DNA of 64,000 bases from the NCBI GenBank assembly GCA_016716835.1, contig JADJUW010000001.1, positions 2,190,001 to 2,254,000 of the forward strand, in the 5' to 3' direction. Under the pieces are notes generated by a model. That model saw only the letters and a list, made by a program, of their open reading frames with translations, was not told where the DNA came from and did not search any database. The position numbers and the translations under genes are program-made. Positions 1-8,550 of this stretch are shown here, piece by piece (position 1 is the stretch's first letter; each line of letters begins with the position of its first letter). The stretch is from Myxococcales bacterium. Its GTDB lineage: Bacteria > Myxococcota_A > Polyangia > Haliangiales > Haliangiaceae.

Positions 1-1071
1 CGACACCACGAGGCCTGAATTGGCAAACGGCGAATCGCGGCGCGACAGGCTCATACCATTGACCACCAGGCCATCGGTTTCGGTGGCGGCCGGCACGATC
101 CACCCGCCTGGGCACATGCAAAATGAGAACACGCCGCGATCGCCCGGCGGCGTATGCACGAGCTTGTACGGCGCCGCGCGCAGCTTGGGATGGCCCGCCG
201 CACGGCCGTATTGGATTTGATCGATGAGCGGCTGCGGGTGCTCGATGCGCACGCCGAGCGCAAATGGCTTGGCCTCGCAGGCCGCGCCGATGGCGAGCAT
301 AATGTCAAAGACGTCGCGCGCGGAGTGGCCGGTGGCGACCACGACGCGGCTGGCGGCGAGCGTTTCGCCGCTAGCGACCATGACGCCTTGCACTGCGCGG
401 GTGGCGGCATGGACGGCGATGCTGGCGACCTTGGCCTCGAAGCGAAATTGCACGCCGCAGGCCTCGAGCCGCTCGCGCAGCGCGGTGATCACCTTGGGCA
501 GCCGGTTGCTGCCGATGTGCGGCCGCGCGTCGACCAGGATGTCCGCGGGGGCGCCATGCAGAAACAACGTCTCCATGACGTCGCGCACATCGCCGCGCTT
601 GTGCGAGCGCGTGTAAAGCTTGCCGTCGGAATACGTGCCGGCCCCGCCCTCGCCAAAACAATAATTGCTGTCGGGATTAATCACGCCGTGTTGCGTCAGG
701 CCCTTTAGGTCGCGGCGCCGCGCCTGCACCTGCTTGCCGCGATCAAGCACGATCGAGGCGATGCCTTGGCGCGCCAATTCATAGGCGCAAAATAGTCCCG
801 CCGGGCCGCCGCCGATGATGACGACTGGGTCACCCGAGACGGCGCGAGGCAACGCGCCGCCCATTGGCAACGATGAATCTTCTAGCGCGCCGAGCGTGAG
901 ATGAAACCGTACGTGACCGCGCCGCGCGTCGATGGCGCGACGCTTGACCTCGAGGCGGGGCACCTGATCGAGTGGGATGCCGAGCTTGCGCGCGACCTTG
1001 GCGCGTAGATGCTGCTCGCTGTCGGGCTCGGCGAGCTCGAGCTCGCATTCAATTTCTAACGACGGGTCCAT
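1..1071 (-). CDS. FAD-dependent oxidoreductase (COG2509-like), 3' end outside window
   Basis: Reading the minus strand from the ATG at 1071 gives an open frame that leaves the window at base 1, so about 357 N-terminal residues are present. A short basic N-terminal domain (residues 1-80) is followed by a Rossmann dinucleotide site, IIGGGPAGLFCAYEL, and a flavoprotein motif rich in glycine, CFGEGGAGTYSDGKL. This order is typical of the 500-550-residue uncharacterised FAD-dependent dehydrogenases of COG2509. The substrate is unknown. The start lies 13 bases after the restored stop of the lipoprotein gene at 1085-1811, so the two are probably co-transcribed. The family call is by eye; the catalytic role is not inferable. 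Confidence 0.8.
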   Translation of the reverse strand, partial: MDPSLEIECELELAEPDSEQHLRAKVARKLGIPLDQVPRLEVKRRAIDARRGHVRFHLTLGALEDSSLPMGGALPRAVSGDPVVIIGGGPAGLFCAYELARQGIASIVLDRGKQVQARRRDLKGLTQHGVINPDSNYCFGEGGAGTYSDGKLYTRSHKRGDVRDVMETLFLHGAPADILVDARPHIGSNRLPKVITALRERLEACGVQFRFEAKVASIAVHAATRAVQGVMVASGETLAASRVVVATGHSARDVFDIMLAIGAACEAKPFALGVRIEHPQPLIDQIQYGRAAGHPKLRAAPYKLVHTPPGDRGVFSFCMCPGGWIVPAATETDGLVVNGMSLSRRDSPFANSGLVVS

Positions 1072-1084
1072 GCGAAATGGCGCC

Positions 1085-1811
1085 TTACGGCTGCGGTGTA
1101 ATGGTTTTTTCGACCTTCAGCGACACCTTGGCCATGTCCTGCTTTGAATCGGCCTGGACCGTGAGACGCGATGGCCAACCGGTGCGGGTGTCGAGGACGA
1201 CGGCACCTGAAATCGCGCACGTCGCTCAGCTCGGGCGAGATAAGCTGCCATAACTGGCGGCTGCTAGGCACCTGCCGCGTCGTGCCCGGCTGCCACACGC
1301 CGCCAAACAACGACTCCAGCGCGCGTGGCGAGACGTACAGCACGGCTGGCCGCGTGTTGTCTCTAAGTTGCCAACCCATGTTGGATGATTCCACTTGCAG
1401 GCCGTCGGCGAGCGTCCAGGTGCCCGTTAGCGTTTGGTCGCTGGCCTCCCCGTTGACGTCCTTGCACTGCACGTCAAATTTGGTGATTTGCGCGCCACTG
1501 AGCGCGACGAGCTCGTGTTCACACTTCGCCGAAAACGACGCGCGGTCGGTGCGAGATTCCCCCGTGCCGGAGATAAGGTCACGCGCCGTTTCGCGCGAAA
1601 GCATGGTGGCAATTCGCTGCCCTGGCTGGTAAGTGCTCAGCGAAAACTCGTAGGCGCCCGTAGCAGACGAGGCAGGCGATGAGGCCGCGCCGCGCGTCGC
1701 CTGGGGTTTCGCACAAGAGGCGCCAACGAGCAGCGTCACGACGGCCACCAACCCGACGCGCAGGACAACGCCACATGGCAGGAAGATGCGATTAAACGCC
1801 GCTGGCTTCAT
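1085..1811 (-). CDS. Putative lipoprotein with a frameshift near the 3' end
   Basis: The N-terminus has a basic stretch, a hydrophobic core and a lipobox ending at cysteine (VGASCAKPQ), so export and lipidation are likely. The body (YEFSLSTYQPGQRIATML onward) is not a family I can name; its C-terminal half resembles DUF6263-type secreted proteins only loosely. Reading frame 1 turns into basic, low-complexity residues after SDVRDF. Shifting frame near base 1208 instead gives GAVVLDTRTGWPSRLTVQ and on to a TAA at 1085, which is protein-like and ends 13 bases before the next gene. I therefore take 1085 as the true end. The shift may be a real mutation or a one-base assembly error. Confidence 0.65.
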
Positions 1812-1837
1812 AAGGGCTCCAATGTATCATAGGACGC

Positions 1838-2692
1838 ATGATTGATACGCATTGCCATCTCGATGTCGATGCGTTTGGCGACGATCGCGGCGAGGTGCTC
1901 GATCGCGCGGTGGCCGCGGGCGTCACCGGCATCGTGGTTCCCGCGCTGATGCCGGCGACCTGGGCGGCGTTGCTGCAGTGGCCGTCTGGGCACGCGAGCC
2001 ACGCAAGCGACGGCGAACGCCCCGGGCTCGCGCTTGGCTGCGGCCTTGGCATTCATCCGCAGCTCGTTCCCGGGTTGGCGGCGTGCGACCGCCTGACCGC
2101 CGATGAGTTGCATGACCGCATGGTGCTAGCTCAACAGCGCCCCGCCGCGCTTATTCCCGTCATCGCGCTCGGGGAAACCGGGCTCGACGGCGGCACCGCG
2201 GACATGGACGCCCAAATCGAGCTGCTGCGCGCGCACGTTCGCGTCGCGCGTGCGGTGCGCCTGCCCGTCATCATTCATGTGCTGCGCGCCCACCACCTCG
2301 CGCCGCGCGTGCTGCGCGAGGAAAAGGTGTGGGAATGCGGCGGTGTCATGCATTCCTATAGTGGTGGCGAGGACCTGCTGCCAACGTATCTCGAGCTGGG
2401 CCTGCACATTTCGTTGGCAGGCCCGGTGACCTATGAGCGCGCGCATAAGCCGCGCCGCGTGGCGCAGGCGGTGCCGCTCGACCGGTTATTGCTCGAGACC
2501 GACGCGCCCGATCAAACGCCGACGCCGCGGCGACCGGGCCGCAACGAGCCGGCCTTCCTGCCACTCATTGCCGCGGCGATCGCGCAGGCGCGCGGCTTGC
2601 CCGACGCGGACCTCGTCGCTGCCACGACCGCAAACGCGCTCCGTCTGTTTCCGGCGTTAACTCCAATGCCGATACCGACTCGCACGCCCTGA
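1838..2692 (+). CDS. TatD family metal-dependent hydrolase
   Basis: The 284-residue protein has the TatD metal-site pattern in order: DTHCHLD at residues 3-9, GETGLD near 110, the IHVLRAHH histidines near 145, MHSYSG near 170 and ETDAPDQTP near 220. Length fits the 260-290 usual for the family, which are divalent-metal 3'-5' DNases or related hydrolases in the cytoplasm. The start ATG at 1838 places the first metal histidines at residues 5 and 7, as usual. It is divergent from the lipoprotein at 1811, leaving only 26 bases for both promoters. The C-terminal tail is slightly extended and proline-rich. Substrate cannot be told from sequence. Confidence 0.9.
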   Translation: MIDTHCHLDVDAFGDDRGEVLDRAVAAGVTGIVVPALMPATWAALLQWPSGHASHASDGERPGLALGCGLGIHPQLVPGLAACDRLTADELHDRMVLAQQRPAALIPVIALGETGLDGGTADMDAQIELLRAHVRVARAVRLPVIIHVLRAHHLAPRVLREEKVWECGGVMHSYSGGEDLLPTYLELGLHISLAGPVTYERAHKPRRVAQAVPLDRLLLETDAPDQTPTPRRPGRNEPAFLPLIAAAIAQARGLPDADLVAATTANALRLFPALTPMPIPTRTP

Positions 2693-2732
2693 GGGCCACC
2701 GAATGGGTAACTCGCTCGTTCGCGCCCCCGAT

Positions 2733-2816
2733 GCATCCCGGCTGCCTGGCTCGCGGTCCGCCAGCCCTGCCCGGCCCCTGCCATCCGCCGCAGTTTCCGC
2801 CTACCATTTGCCATCC
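2733..2816 (+). repeat. Diverged, 5'-truncated copy of the 114-bp dispersed repeat
   Basis: The stretch keeps the order of blocks of the repeat found at 46992-62354: GCATCCCGGC, then CCAGCCCTGCCCGGCCCCTGCCA, then CCGCAGTTTCCGCCTACCATTTGCCATCC, matching the consensus blocks for GCACCCCGGC, CCAGCCCCGCTCGGCC and CCGCCTTTTCCGCCTGAAATTTCCTATCC. Identity is well below that of the later copies, so this would be an old copy. It lies between tatD and the ATPase gene. Confidence 0.45.
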
Positions 2817-2874
2817 ACAAATTGTCTTCCTTGCGAAGACGGTTTGTGCCAGTATCGTCTTTCACGGAGAGACA

Positions 2875-4185
2875 ATGTCAACCAGCGCTGATTCCCTTCT
2901 ACAGCTCGTTGTTGAATCTGCGGCGGTTCCACTTTTGGAGGGAACTGCGCGCGATCTGGAAATCCCTGTGGTTCGAGGCAAGGCAACTGTGCTGCTTGGC
3001 ATGCGCCGAACCGGCAAGAGCAGTCTGCTCATGCAGCGCGCATATGGCAAGATGGCCAAGGGCGGTGCAACGCGAGAACAGATCGCCTTGTTCAACTTTG
3101 ACAACATTGCGTTTGAAGATTTTACGGGTCGCGATTTGTTGGCATTGGTGGAGGCGTGGCGCAAGCAGTTTCCGCAGATGAGGACAGCCAAGCTTTATCT
3201 GTTCTTAGATGAGATTCAGCAAATTCAGCGGTGGGAACGCGCGCTACGTGAGTTGATCGAGTCGCCACTTATTGATGTAACCGTAACCGGCAGTTCTGCA
3301 AAATTACTTTCCACCGAGATTTCAACCAGTCTGCGTGGCCGCAGCTTAGCGACCGAAGTCTGGCCATTTTCACTGCGGGAAACCTTGCGGCATACCGCGC
3401 ATTCAGTGCCAGCCAACTGGCCGGTCACCAAGCGCGCGCAATCAGAACTCGAATCGCTGTTTGAGCGCTACGTGGTGCGTGGCGGTTTTCCTGAAGTCGT
3501 CACCTTGCCTGACCTTACATGGTCTAAGGTTTTGCGAGAATATCTTGATGTAACGCTGATGCGCGACGTCATTGAGCGACACTCGGTTTCCAACCCCAAC
3601 GCATTGCGCACCTTTGTTAGGCAGCTACTTAGAGCATCGGGCCGCAAGGTAAGCATCAATAAAATGTCTCGAGACATGGCATCGCAGCACATCGAGGTTG
3701 GAAAAAACACCTTGCATGACTACGTCGCGTACCTGCAGGACGCTTATTGTTTTTTCTTCGTACCCATTTTTTCGGATTCAGTACGCAAGCAACAGGTGAA
3801 TCCAAAGAAGTGCTACAGCATTGATCCTGGCTTTGTGAATGCCAACACCGCGCCCGGACATTTCGATCGTGGGCTTGCGCTGGAAACCTTGGTCTATATA
3901 GAACTTCGCCGTCGTGGTCATCAGCCGTTTTACGGTGATTTTGGTCGAGGTGAAATTGATTTTATTATCGGGAGTGACGGCGAACCAAGCGCACTGATGC
4001 AAGTTGCCTGGTCCATCGCCGACGAGACAACCCGTGCTCGTGAACTCAAACCGCTATGGGACGCCGCAAAGAAATGGCCCAAGGCCAAGCTCACGGTGGT
4101 AACGGCGTACGAAACAGATCAATTAAAAGACAATCGCCATCACATTGAGGTCGTGCCGTTTTATCGCTGGGCATTGCAGGGCTAG
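2875..4185 (+). CDS. AAA+ ATPase with C-terminal DUF4143 (AAA_14 type)
   Basis: From the ATG at 2875 (preceded by GGAGAGACA) the protein is 436 residues. Walker A is LLGMRRTGKSSLLM near residue 40 and Walker B is LYLFLDEIQ near 110; the second half has the DUF4143 layout ending in a nuclease-like YIELRRRGHQPFYGDFGRGEIDF segment (E...D..E/D-I-D-F). Such solitary ATPases are common in bacteria and archaea, spread by transfer, and have no settled function. Upstream in-frame codons back to 2731 lie in a repeat relic and have no ribosome site, so I reject them. Codon use is visibly less GC-rich than its neighbours. The stop codon overlaps an inverted-repeat element at 4185. Confidence 0.85.
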   Translation: MSTSADSLLQLVVESAAVPLLEGTARDLEIPVVRGKATVLLGMRRTGKSSLLMQRAYGKMAKGGATREQIALFNFDNIAFEDFTGRDLLALVEAWRKQFPQMRTAKLYLFLDEIQQIQRWERALRELIESPLIDVTVTGSSAKLLSTEISTSLRGRSLATEVWPFSLRETLRHTAHSVPANWPVTKRAQSELESLFERYVVRGGFPEVVTLPDLTWSKVLREYLDVTLMRDVIERHSVSNPNALRTFVRQLLRASGRKVSINKMSRDMASQHIEVGKNTLHDYVAYLQDAYCFFFVPIFSDSVRKQQVNPKKCYSIDPGFVNANTAPGHFDRGLALETLVYIELRRRGHQPFYGDFGRGEIDFIIGSDGEPSALMQVAWSIADETTRARELKPLWDAAKKWPKAKLTVVTAYETDQLKDNRHHIEVVPFYRWALQG

Positions 4186-4341
4186 TGCCGTGTCCCAGAT
4201 AACATGAGCCCCCCTGCTAGGTCTAACGCCCGATGCCTGCGTTGCTCGTCGGTCGTTTGGAACCACCAAACTCCACTCCTCGCGCCCCGCCTCGGACGTC
4301 ATCCCGGCGCAGCCTGGCTCATAACATCTGGGACACGGCAC
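4185..4341. repeat. 157-bp element with 26-bp terminal inverted repeats
   Basis: The left arm at 4185-4210 begins GTGCCGTGTCCCAGAT and the right arm at 4316-4341 is its reverse complement; 23 or more of 26 positions pair, the centre differing as AAC against GTT orientation. A small internal hairpin, GTTTGG/CCAAAC, lies at about 4255-4271. The first base is the last base of the ATPase stop codon. There is no coding capacity. It looks like a MITE or a large bidirectional terminator. Confidence 0.75.
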
Positions 4342-4554
4342 GAGTTCTAAATTTGCCCGCAACTACCCCGCTTAGATGGCTCGGCGCACTGCCGACATAC
4401 GCACGTGCGAGGATATTTTGGCGACAGTATTTGCAAAAGAGCTAAATGTGTTCAACCAGGGTCCGGACTTCTGTGGGGACTTCTGACTTCTGCAGATGAG
4501 TGGGTGAAATCAGAGTAGGCGCGCTGTCGCATCTCGCTTGTGAAGCTAGCGAGC

Positions 4555-4655
4555 GGGGATAGGAAACTTCAGACGGTAATTGCGGTGGGAGGCAAGAGGG
4601 GCGGAGGGCTGGCAGGAGTGCAAGATGCCGGATCACGGGGAATTTAAAGCCGCCG
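4555..4655 (-). repeat. Diverged copy of the 114-bp repeat, reverse orientation
   Basis: On the plus strand this reads GGGGATAGGAAACTTCAGACGG, then GGCGGAGGGCTGGCAGGAG, then AAGATGCCGGATCACGGGGAATTTAAAGCC. These are the blocks of the reverse complement of the repeat at 46992-62354 in the right order and spacing. The rest of the 470-base gap 4342-4811 holds no gene that I can support. Confidence 0.65.
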
Positions 4656-4680
4656 AGGACGAAAATCGGCAGCATCCGCA

Positions 4681-4751
4681 ATCGACTGAAGATGTCTCCA
4701 TCTGCTGCCGTGCAGGCCTCCGCCAATTAGGCCTGAAATATCCTATCCTCC
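4681..4751 (+). repeat. Internally deleted copy of the 114-bp repeat
   Basis: ACTGAAG near 4685 followed by GGCCTCCGCCAATTAGGCC and TGAAATATCCTATCC at 4715-4749 matches both ends of the repeat with the GC-rich middle missing. It faces the copy at 4555-4655, making an inverted pair. Assignment of the left half is weak; the right end is clear. Confidence 0.45.
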
Positions 4752-4811
4752 TGCACGTATATCCGTCACTGCTCGTTCCCCCGAAATTGTAACTCGGGCT
4801 ACTCTTCTCGT

Positions 4812-5225
4812 ATGGCCGTGTCTAACTGCGTCGACTGTGGAAAAACGGTCAGTACTTCAGCCGCTGCATGCCCTCATTGCGGGCGTCCGGCAGCACCTCC
4901 CGTTGTCAAGTGTCCTGACTGCGGGAACAACGTCAGTATTTCTGCCAAGGCGTGTCCCAATTGCGGACGTCCATTTGCTCCTGCGGCGGGAGCCACACTT
5001 ACTTTCCCCAGCGGTGCCCTACGACCACAAGTTCAAATTGCTCCCGTTCTTGGCTGTCCGCGATGCGGATCGGAGTCCTCGTCAAAATATCGCGGGCTCT
5101 ATCTGGCGGGCGCGATCTTTTTGTTTCCGCTTGGGCTGGTCTTCTTGCTACTGCCAAAAATCGGCAAGTGTTCCAGCCACCAGTGCGGTCACACGTTCGA
5201 AGTACCGAGCGGCCTCAAGCTTTAG
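4812..5225 (+). CDS. Zinc-ribbon membrane protein
   Basis: The 137-residue protein begins with two zinc-ribbon units, CVDCGKTVSTSAAACPHCGRP and CPDCGNNVSISAKACPNCGRP, each with paired CxxC motifs. A third site follows (CPRCGSES near residue 80, closed by CSSHQCGH near 125). Between its halves lies a hydrophobic segment, LYLAGAIFLFPLGLVFLLLP, that should span the membrane. It resembles double-zinc-ribbon membrane proteins of unknown role. It stands alone between the repeat-rich gap and tcdA, on the plus strand. I see no distinct promoter. No enzymatic function is implied. Confidence 0.75.
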   Translation: MAVSNCVDCGKTVSTSAAACPHCGRPAAPPVVKCPDCGNNVSISAKACPNCGRPFAPAAGATLTFPSGALRPQVQIAPVLGCPRCGSESSSKYRGLYLAGAIFLFPLGLVFLLLPKIGKCSSHQCGHTFEVPSGLKL

Positions 5226-5464
5226 ATTCGGTTATGAGAAGGCTCGTGCCCGCGGCGGTCTCGAACCGAACGATCGCGCCTCGGACAAGTGCTCAAAATC
5301 TGTGAGAACCCGAAAAGTGGGTGTGCAACCCGGAACATAGGTGACATTTTGCACCCAGCCAGCCCTGCGCGCCCCTTACCACGTATGAAGTCAAATCACT
5401 CGCAGCAAACCAGCCGAGAACTTGGGGATTGCGCCACCTATTCGTCGCGGCTATACGTACCGCC

Positions 5465-6337
5465 ATGCATCGCCGTTTTGACCGCGCCGGACGCTTGCTC
5501 GGAGAGCCCGCGATCGACCGCCTGGCCGCCTCGCACGTCGTTATTTTTGGCGTCGGTGGCGTTGGCTCATTTGCCGCGGAGTCGCTGGTCCGCACCGGGA
5601 TTGGGCGAATCACCTTGGTCGACTTTGATCGCATTTGCGTTACCAACGTCAATCGCCAGCTGCATGCGATGAAGGGCACGCTGGGCAAGCCCAAGGTGGA
5701 GGTCATGGCCGAGCGCTTGCGCCTCATTAATCCCGACGCGGTGATCGAAACGCGGGTTGAGTTCTACAATGAGAAGTCCTCGGCGCGACTGCTTACGCCC
5801 GAGCCCGACATGGTGATCGACGCCATCGACAACGTCACGGCCAAGATGCACTTGATCGTGACCTGCCTGCGGCAAAACATTCGCATCGTGTCGTCGATGG
5901 GCGCGGCCGCCAAGGTCGATCCCACCATGGTGCGCGTCGCCGACCTCTCGGCGACCAAGATGTGTCCGCTCGCGCGCCATCTCCGCAAGTACTTGCGGCG
6001 CAACCATGACCTCGACGCCTCCCGCTTTGTCGGCTTGCCGGTTGTCTATTCCGAAGAAGTACCCGCCGAGCCGCAATGGCTGGCGTATGATGACGGCGTC
6101 TTTCGCTGCGTGTGCCCCGGCGGCACCAACGGCCTCAACGACTGCGATCACAAGCACCGCATCGATGGCTCGGTCGCTTATGTAACCTCGGTGTTTGGAA
6201 TGGTGGCCGCGAGCGTGGTCGTCAAGACGCTCACCGCCGACGTTGCCGTGCGCCCCGCGCACCTTCCGCATGATCATGCCCATGCTGCCCATGCGCCCGG
6301 CGTCAAAGGCGACTTGCCTACATTAGGCGCAACGTAG
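5465..6337 (+). CDS. tcdA: tRNA threonylcarbamoyladenosine dehydratase-like E1 protein
   Basis: The 290-residue protein is a ThiF/E1-like ATP-dependent enzyme. The adenylate site is VVIFGVGGVGSFAAESL near residue 30, followed by the acidic LVDFDRICVTNVNRQ that binds nucleotide ribose and metal. The region FGMVAASVVVKTL near the C-terminus and a CVCPGGTNGLNDC cluster fit the TcdA (CsdL/YgdL) group, which cyclises t6A37 of tRNA in the cytoplasm. The ATG at 5465 gives the usual MHRRFDR start; the in-frame extension upstream lacks conservation features. The C-terminal 20 residues are His-rich (HLPHDHAHAAH), which may be metal-binding or just drift. Confidence 0.85.
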   Translation: MHRRFDRAGRLLGEPAIDRLAASHVVIFGVGGVGSFAAESLVRTGIGRITLVDFDRICVTNVNRQLHAMKGTLGKPKVEVMAERLRLINPDAVIETRVEFYNEKSSARLLTPEPDMVIDAIDNVTAKMHLIVTCLRQNIRIVSSMGAAAKVDPTMVRVADLSATKMCPLARHLRKYLRRNHDLDASRFVGLPVVYSEEVPAEPQWLAYDDGVFRCVCPGGTNGLNDCDHKHRIDGSVAYVTSVFGMVAASVVVKTLTADVAVRPAHLPHDHAHAAHAPGVKGDLPTLGAT

Positions 6338-6401
6338 GCGCACCATTTGCGTGCGAGCGAGTGTTGCCGAGAATTTGCTGGCAATGCGATGATTTAGCCG
6401 C

Positions 6402-8507
6402 ATGGCAGACTTAGGGGCGGGACGACGCGGCGCGCTGGAACCAACAGCCATTGCCGATTTCTTGGCGAGCTCGGCGCTGTTTAAGGCCTGCGATCGGCAG
6501 GTCGTCGACCGCATCGCGCCGCACGTCGAGGCAATTGAGGTCGACGGCGGCACCATCGTCTCGCGCGCCGGCTCGGCCGAGCCGCTGCTTGGCATCGTCT
6601 ACGCCGGCAAATTGGCGGTCCGCTCGGTCAACGCGATCTCCGGCGCCTCCACGGTGCTCGAAGAAATTCGCGTCGGCGATAGCTTTGGTGAGGTAGGCGC
6701 CGTCCTTGGTACCGCCCAGGCGACCGAAGTCGTCGCCGATCAAAAATGTATCGTCGTCTTGCTCAACAAAGATCTGCTCGCGCAAATGCTCGCCAAGGTG
6801 GCGCCGTTTGCGGCCGCCATCGCCAAGCGGCTCGCGACGCGCGTCGTCATGGCGTCGGTTGCCAATATTCGCGGCCAGGGGGCGCCCGGGGCCACCGGCG
6901 CCGCCGCCGACGCGCCTCTGCTCGATCTGCAGATCAGCGCGCCACCGCCCGCGGCGGCCGCCCACGCCGATGGCATCACCTTTTGTCGCATCGCCAGCTA
7001 CCCGGTCGATCAAAAACTCATAAGCCTGGTGCCCAGCAAGCTGATCCACCAGCACCGCATGCTGCCGCTTGAGCTGCGAGGTCGCAACATGTTGCTCGGC
7101 ATGGTCGATCCGTACAATCAGGCCTCGCTGGGCGAGATCAAGCGCGTGCTGTCAAACGTCGACATCCGCGTGATGGCGATAGGCCTGGAAGACTTTAACG
7201 AGACCATCGTCCGATTTCGCATCGAAGCGGGCCCCCCTAAGGCACGTGGCGCCGACCTTACCAACCCGGACACCATCCAGTACGACATCGCAGATTCCGA
7301 GCGCGAGGCCAAGAATGCCGTTGGCGTCATCGGTGATGAGGTCGTGCAGCTCGCCAGCAAGATTATCGCGGGCGCGCTTAACGTTGGGGCGTCTGATGTG
7401 CACATCGAGACAGATGGCACCGGCGTGCGGGTGCGTTTTCGCACCTCCGGCGCCTTGCAAGACTGGGATCAATTTGTCCCGGCGTCGTTTGGCAAGAGCC
7501 TCGTCGCGCGCTTCAAAGTGCTGGCGGGCCTAGACATCACCGAGCGCCGCTTGCCGCAAGACGGCCGCATTGGCATGCGCATCGGCAAGCGCGAAGTGGA
7601 TGCGCGGATTTCCACGCTCCCAGCCAGCCGCGGCGAGAAGATCGTCATGCGTATGTTCGAGGCGAGCTCGGTATCGAGGCCGCTTGAGGCGATCATCGCC
7701 GACGCCAATGCGCTGGCGAGTTTTCGCAATTCCATCAATCGACCGTATGGGGCGATTATTATCGCGGGACCAACCGGCTCCGGCAAGAGTTCAACTCTTT
7801 ACGCCGCACTGGGCGAACGCAAGCGCATGCGCGCGGACACGTCGATCGTAACCGTCGAAGATCCGATCGAGTATCGCTTGCAGGGCATTACCCAAACCCA
7901 GGTCAACCACGTCGCCGATCTGACGTTCGGACGCGTCCTGCGCGCCATGCTGCGGCAAGACCCCGACATCATCATGGTCGGCGAATCGCGAGATCCGGAA
8001 ACCGCGCAGCTCGCGCTTGAGGCTGCGATGACCGGCCACTTGCTGTTCACCTCGCTGCACGCCAATAACGCGATTGGCGTGATTCAACGCCTGGAACAGC
8101 TTGGCTGCTCGCGACCACTCATTGCGCAAGCCCTCGGATCTGTGCTGGTGCAGCGCTTGGCGCGCAAGCTGTGCCAAAAGTGCGTCACCTCGGAAGTGCC
8201 ACCACCGCTTTTGCTAGAATCACTTGCCGCGCGCGGGCTCGTGGAAAAGGCGGCCGCGATCCCGCTGCCGCGCGCGACGGGCTGCGCCGACTGCGGCCAA
8301 ACCGGCTACAGCGGCCGCGTTGCCGTCATCGAGTTGCTGTCGCCCACCGACCAACTGCGCGCGCTTATCATGACCAATGCGCCGCTGGCGGAAATTGAAA
8401 ATGTCGCCGCCGAGAGCGGCGCCTTGATGCCGTTTCGCCGCTACGCCTCTTTCTTGATGTCACGCCAATTGCTCACGCCAACCGAGGCGCTCCTCGTCGT
8501 CGCGTAA
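6402..8507 (+). CDS. PilB/GspE-type secretion ATPase with N-terminal cNMP-binding domain
   Basis: Three parts are visible in 701 residues. Residues 15-150 look like a cyclic-nucleotide-binding fold (GIVYAGKLAVRS, GDSFGEVGAVLG). Residues 190-290 resemble the MshEN/GspE N-terminal domain (KLIHQHRMLPLELRGRNMLLGMVDP). The rest is a T2SS/type IV pilus ATPase: Walker A GPTGSGKSSTLY near 456, Asp box MVEDPIEYR, Walker B ALRQDPDIIMVGESRD region, His box SLHANNA, and a CxxC pair site (CQKC ... CADC) for zinc. It would power pilus or pseudopilus assembly at the inner membrane. No other pilus genes lie in the window. It is followed 43 bases later by the TPR-kinase, which suggests signalling control. Confidence 0.88.
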   Translation: MADLGAGRRGALEPTAIADFLASSALFKACDRQVVDRIAPHVEAIEVDGGTIVSRAGSAEPLLGIVYAGKLAVRSVNAISGASTVLEEIRVGDSFGEVGAVLGTAQATEVVADQKCIVVLLNKDLLAQMLAKVAPFAAAIAKRLATRVVMASVANIRGQGAPGATGAAADAPLLDLQISAPPPAAAAHADGITFCRIASYPVDQKLISLVPSKLIHQHRMLPLELRGRNMLLGMVDPYNQASLGEIKRVLSNVDIRVMAIGLEDFNETIVRFRIEAGPPKARGADLTNPDTIQYDIADSEREAKNAVGVIGDEVVQLASKIIAGALNVGASDVHIETDGTGVRVRFRTSGALQDWDQFVPASFGKSLVARFKVLAGLDITERRLPQDGRIGMRIGKREVDARISTLPASRGEKIVMRMFEASSVSRPLEAIIADANALASFRNSINRPYGAIIIAGPTGSGKSSTLYAALGERKRMRADTSIVTVEDPIEYRLQGITQTQVNHVADLTFGRVLRAMLRQDPDIIMVGESRDPETAQLALEAAMTGHLLFTSLHANNAIGVIQRLEQLGCSRPLIAQALGSVLVQRLARKLCQKCVTSEVPPPLLLESLAARGLVEKAAAIPLPRATGCADCGQTGYSGRVAVIELLSPTDQLRALIMTNAPLAEIENVAAESGALMPFRRYASFLMSRQLLTPTEALLVVA

Positions 8508-8550
8508 CACCGCCCACGTCGCCTCACCCATAGCAAAAGCCAATTCACCT

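Noticed and set aside
830..1048. Short arginine-rich frame on the minus strand inside the FAD gene
   Set aside because: It is a shadow of the oxidoreductase reading frame, which has the dinucleotide-binding motif.
5245..5290. GGCGGTCTCGAACC near 5256, like a reversed tRNA T-arm
   Set aside because: No acceptor stem, D-arm or anticodon arm can be built around it on the minus strand.
5341..5385. GCACCCAGCCAGCCCTGCGCGCCCC as another old repeat copy
   Set aside because: Only one short GC-rich block matches, without either end of the repeat; the similarity could be chance.
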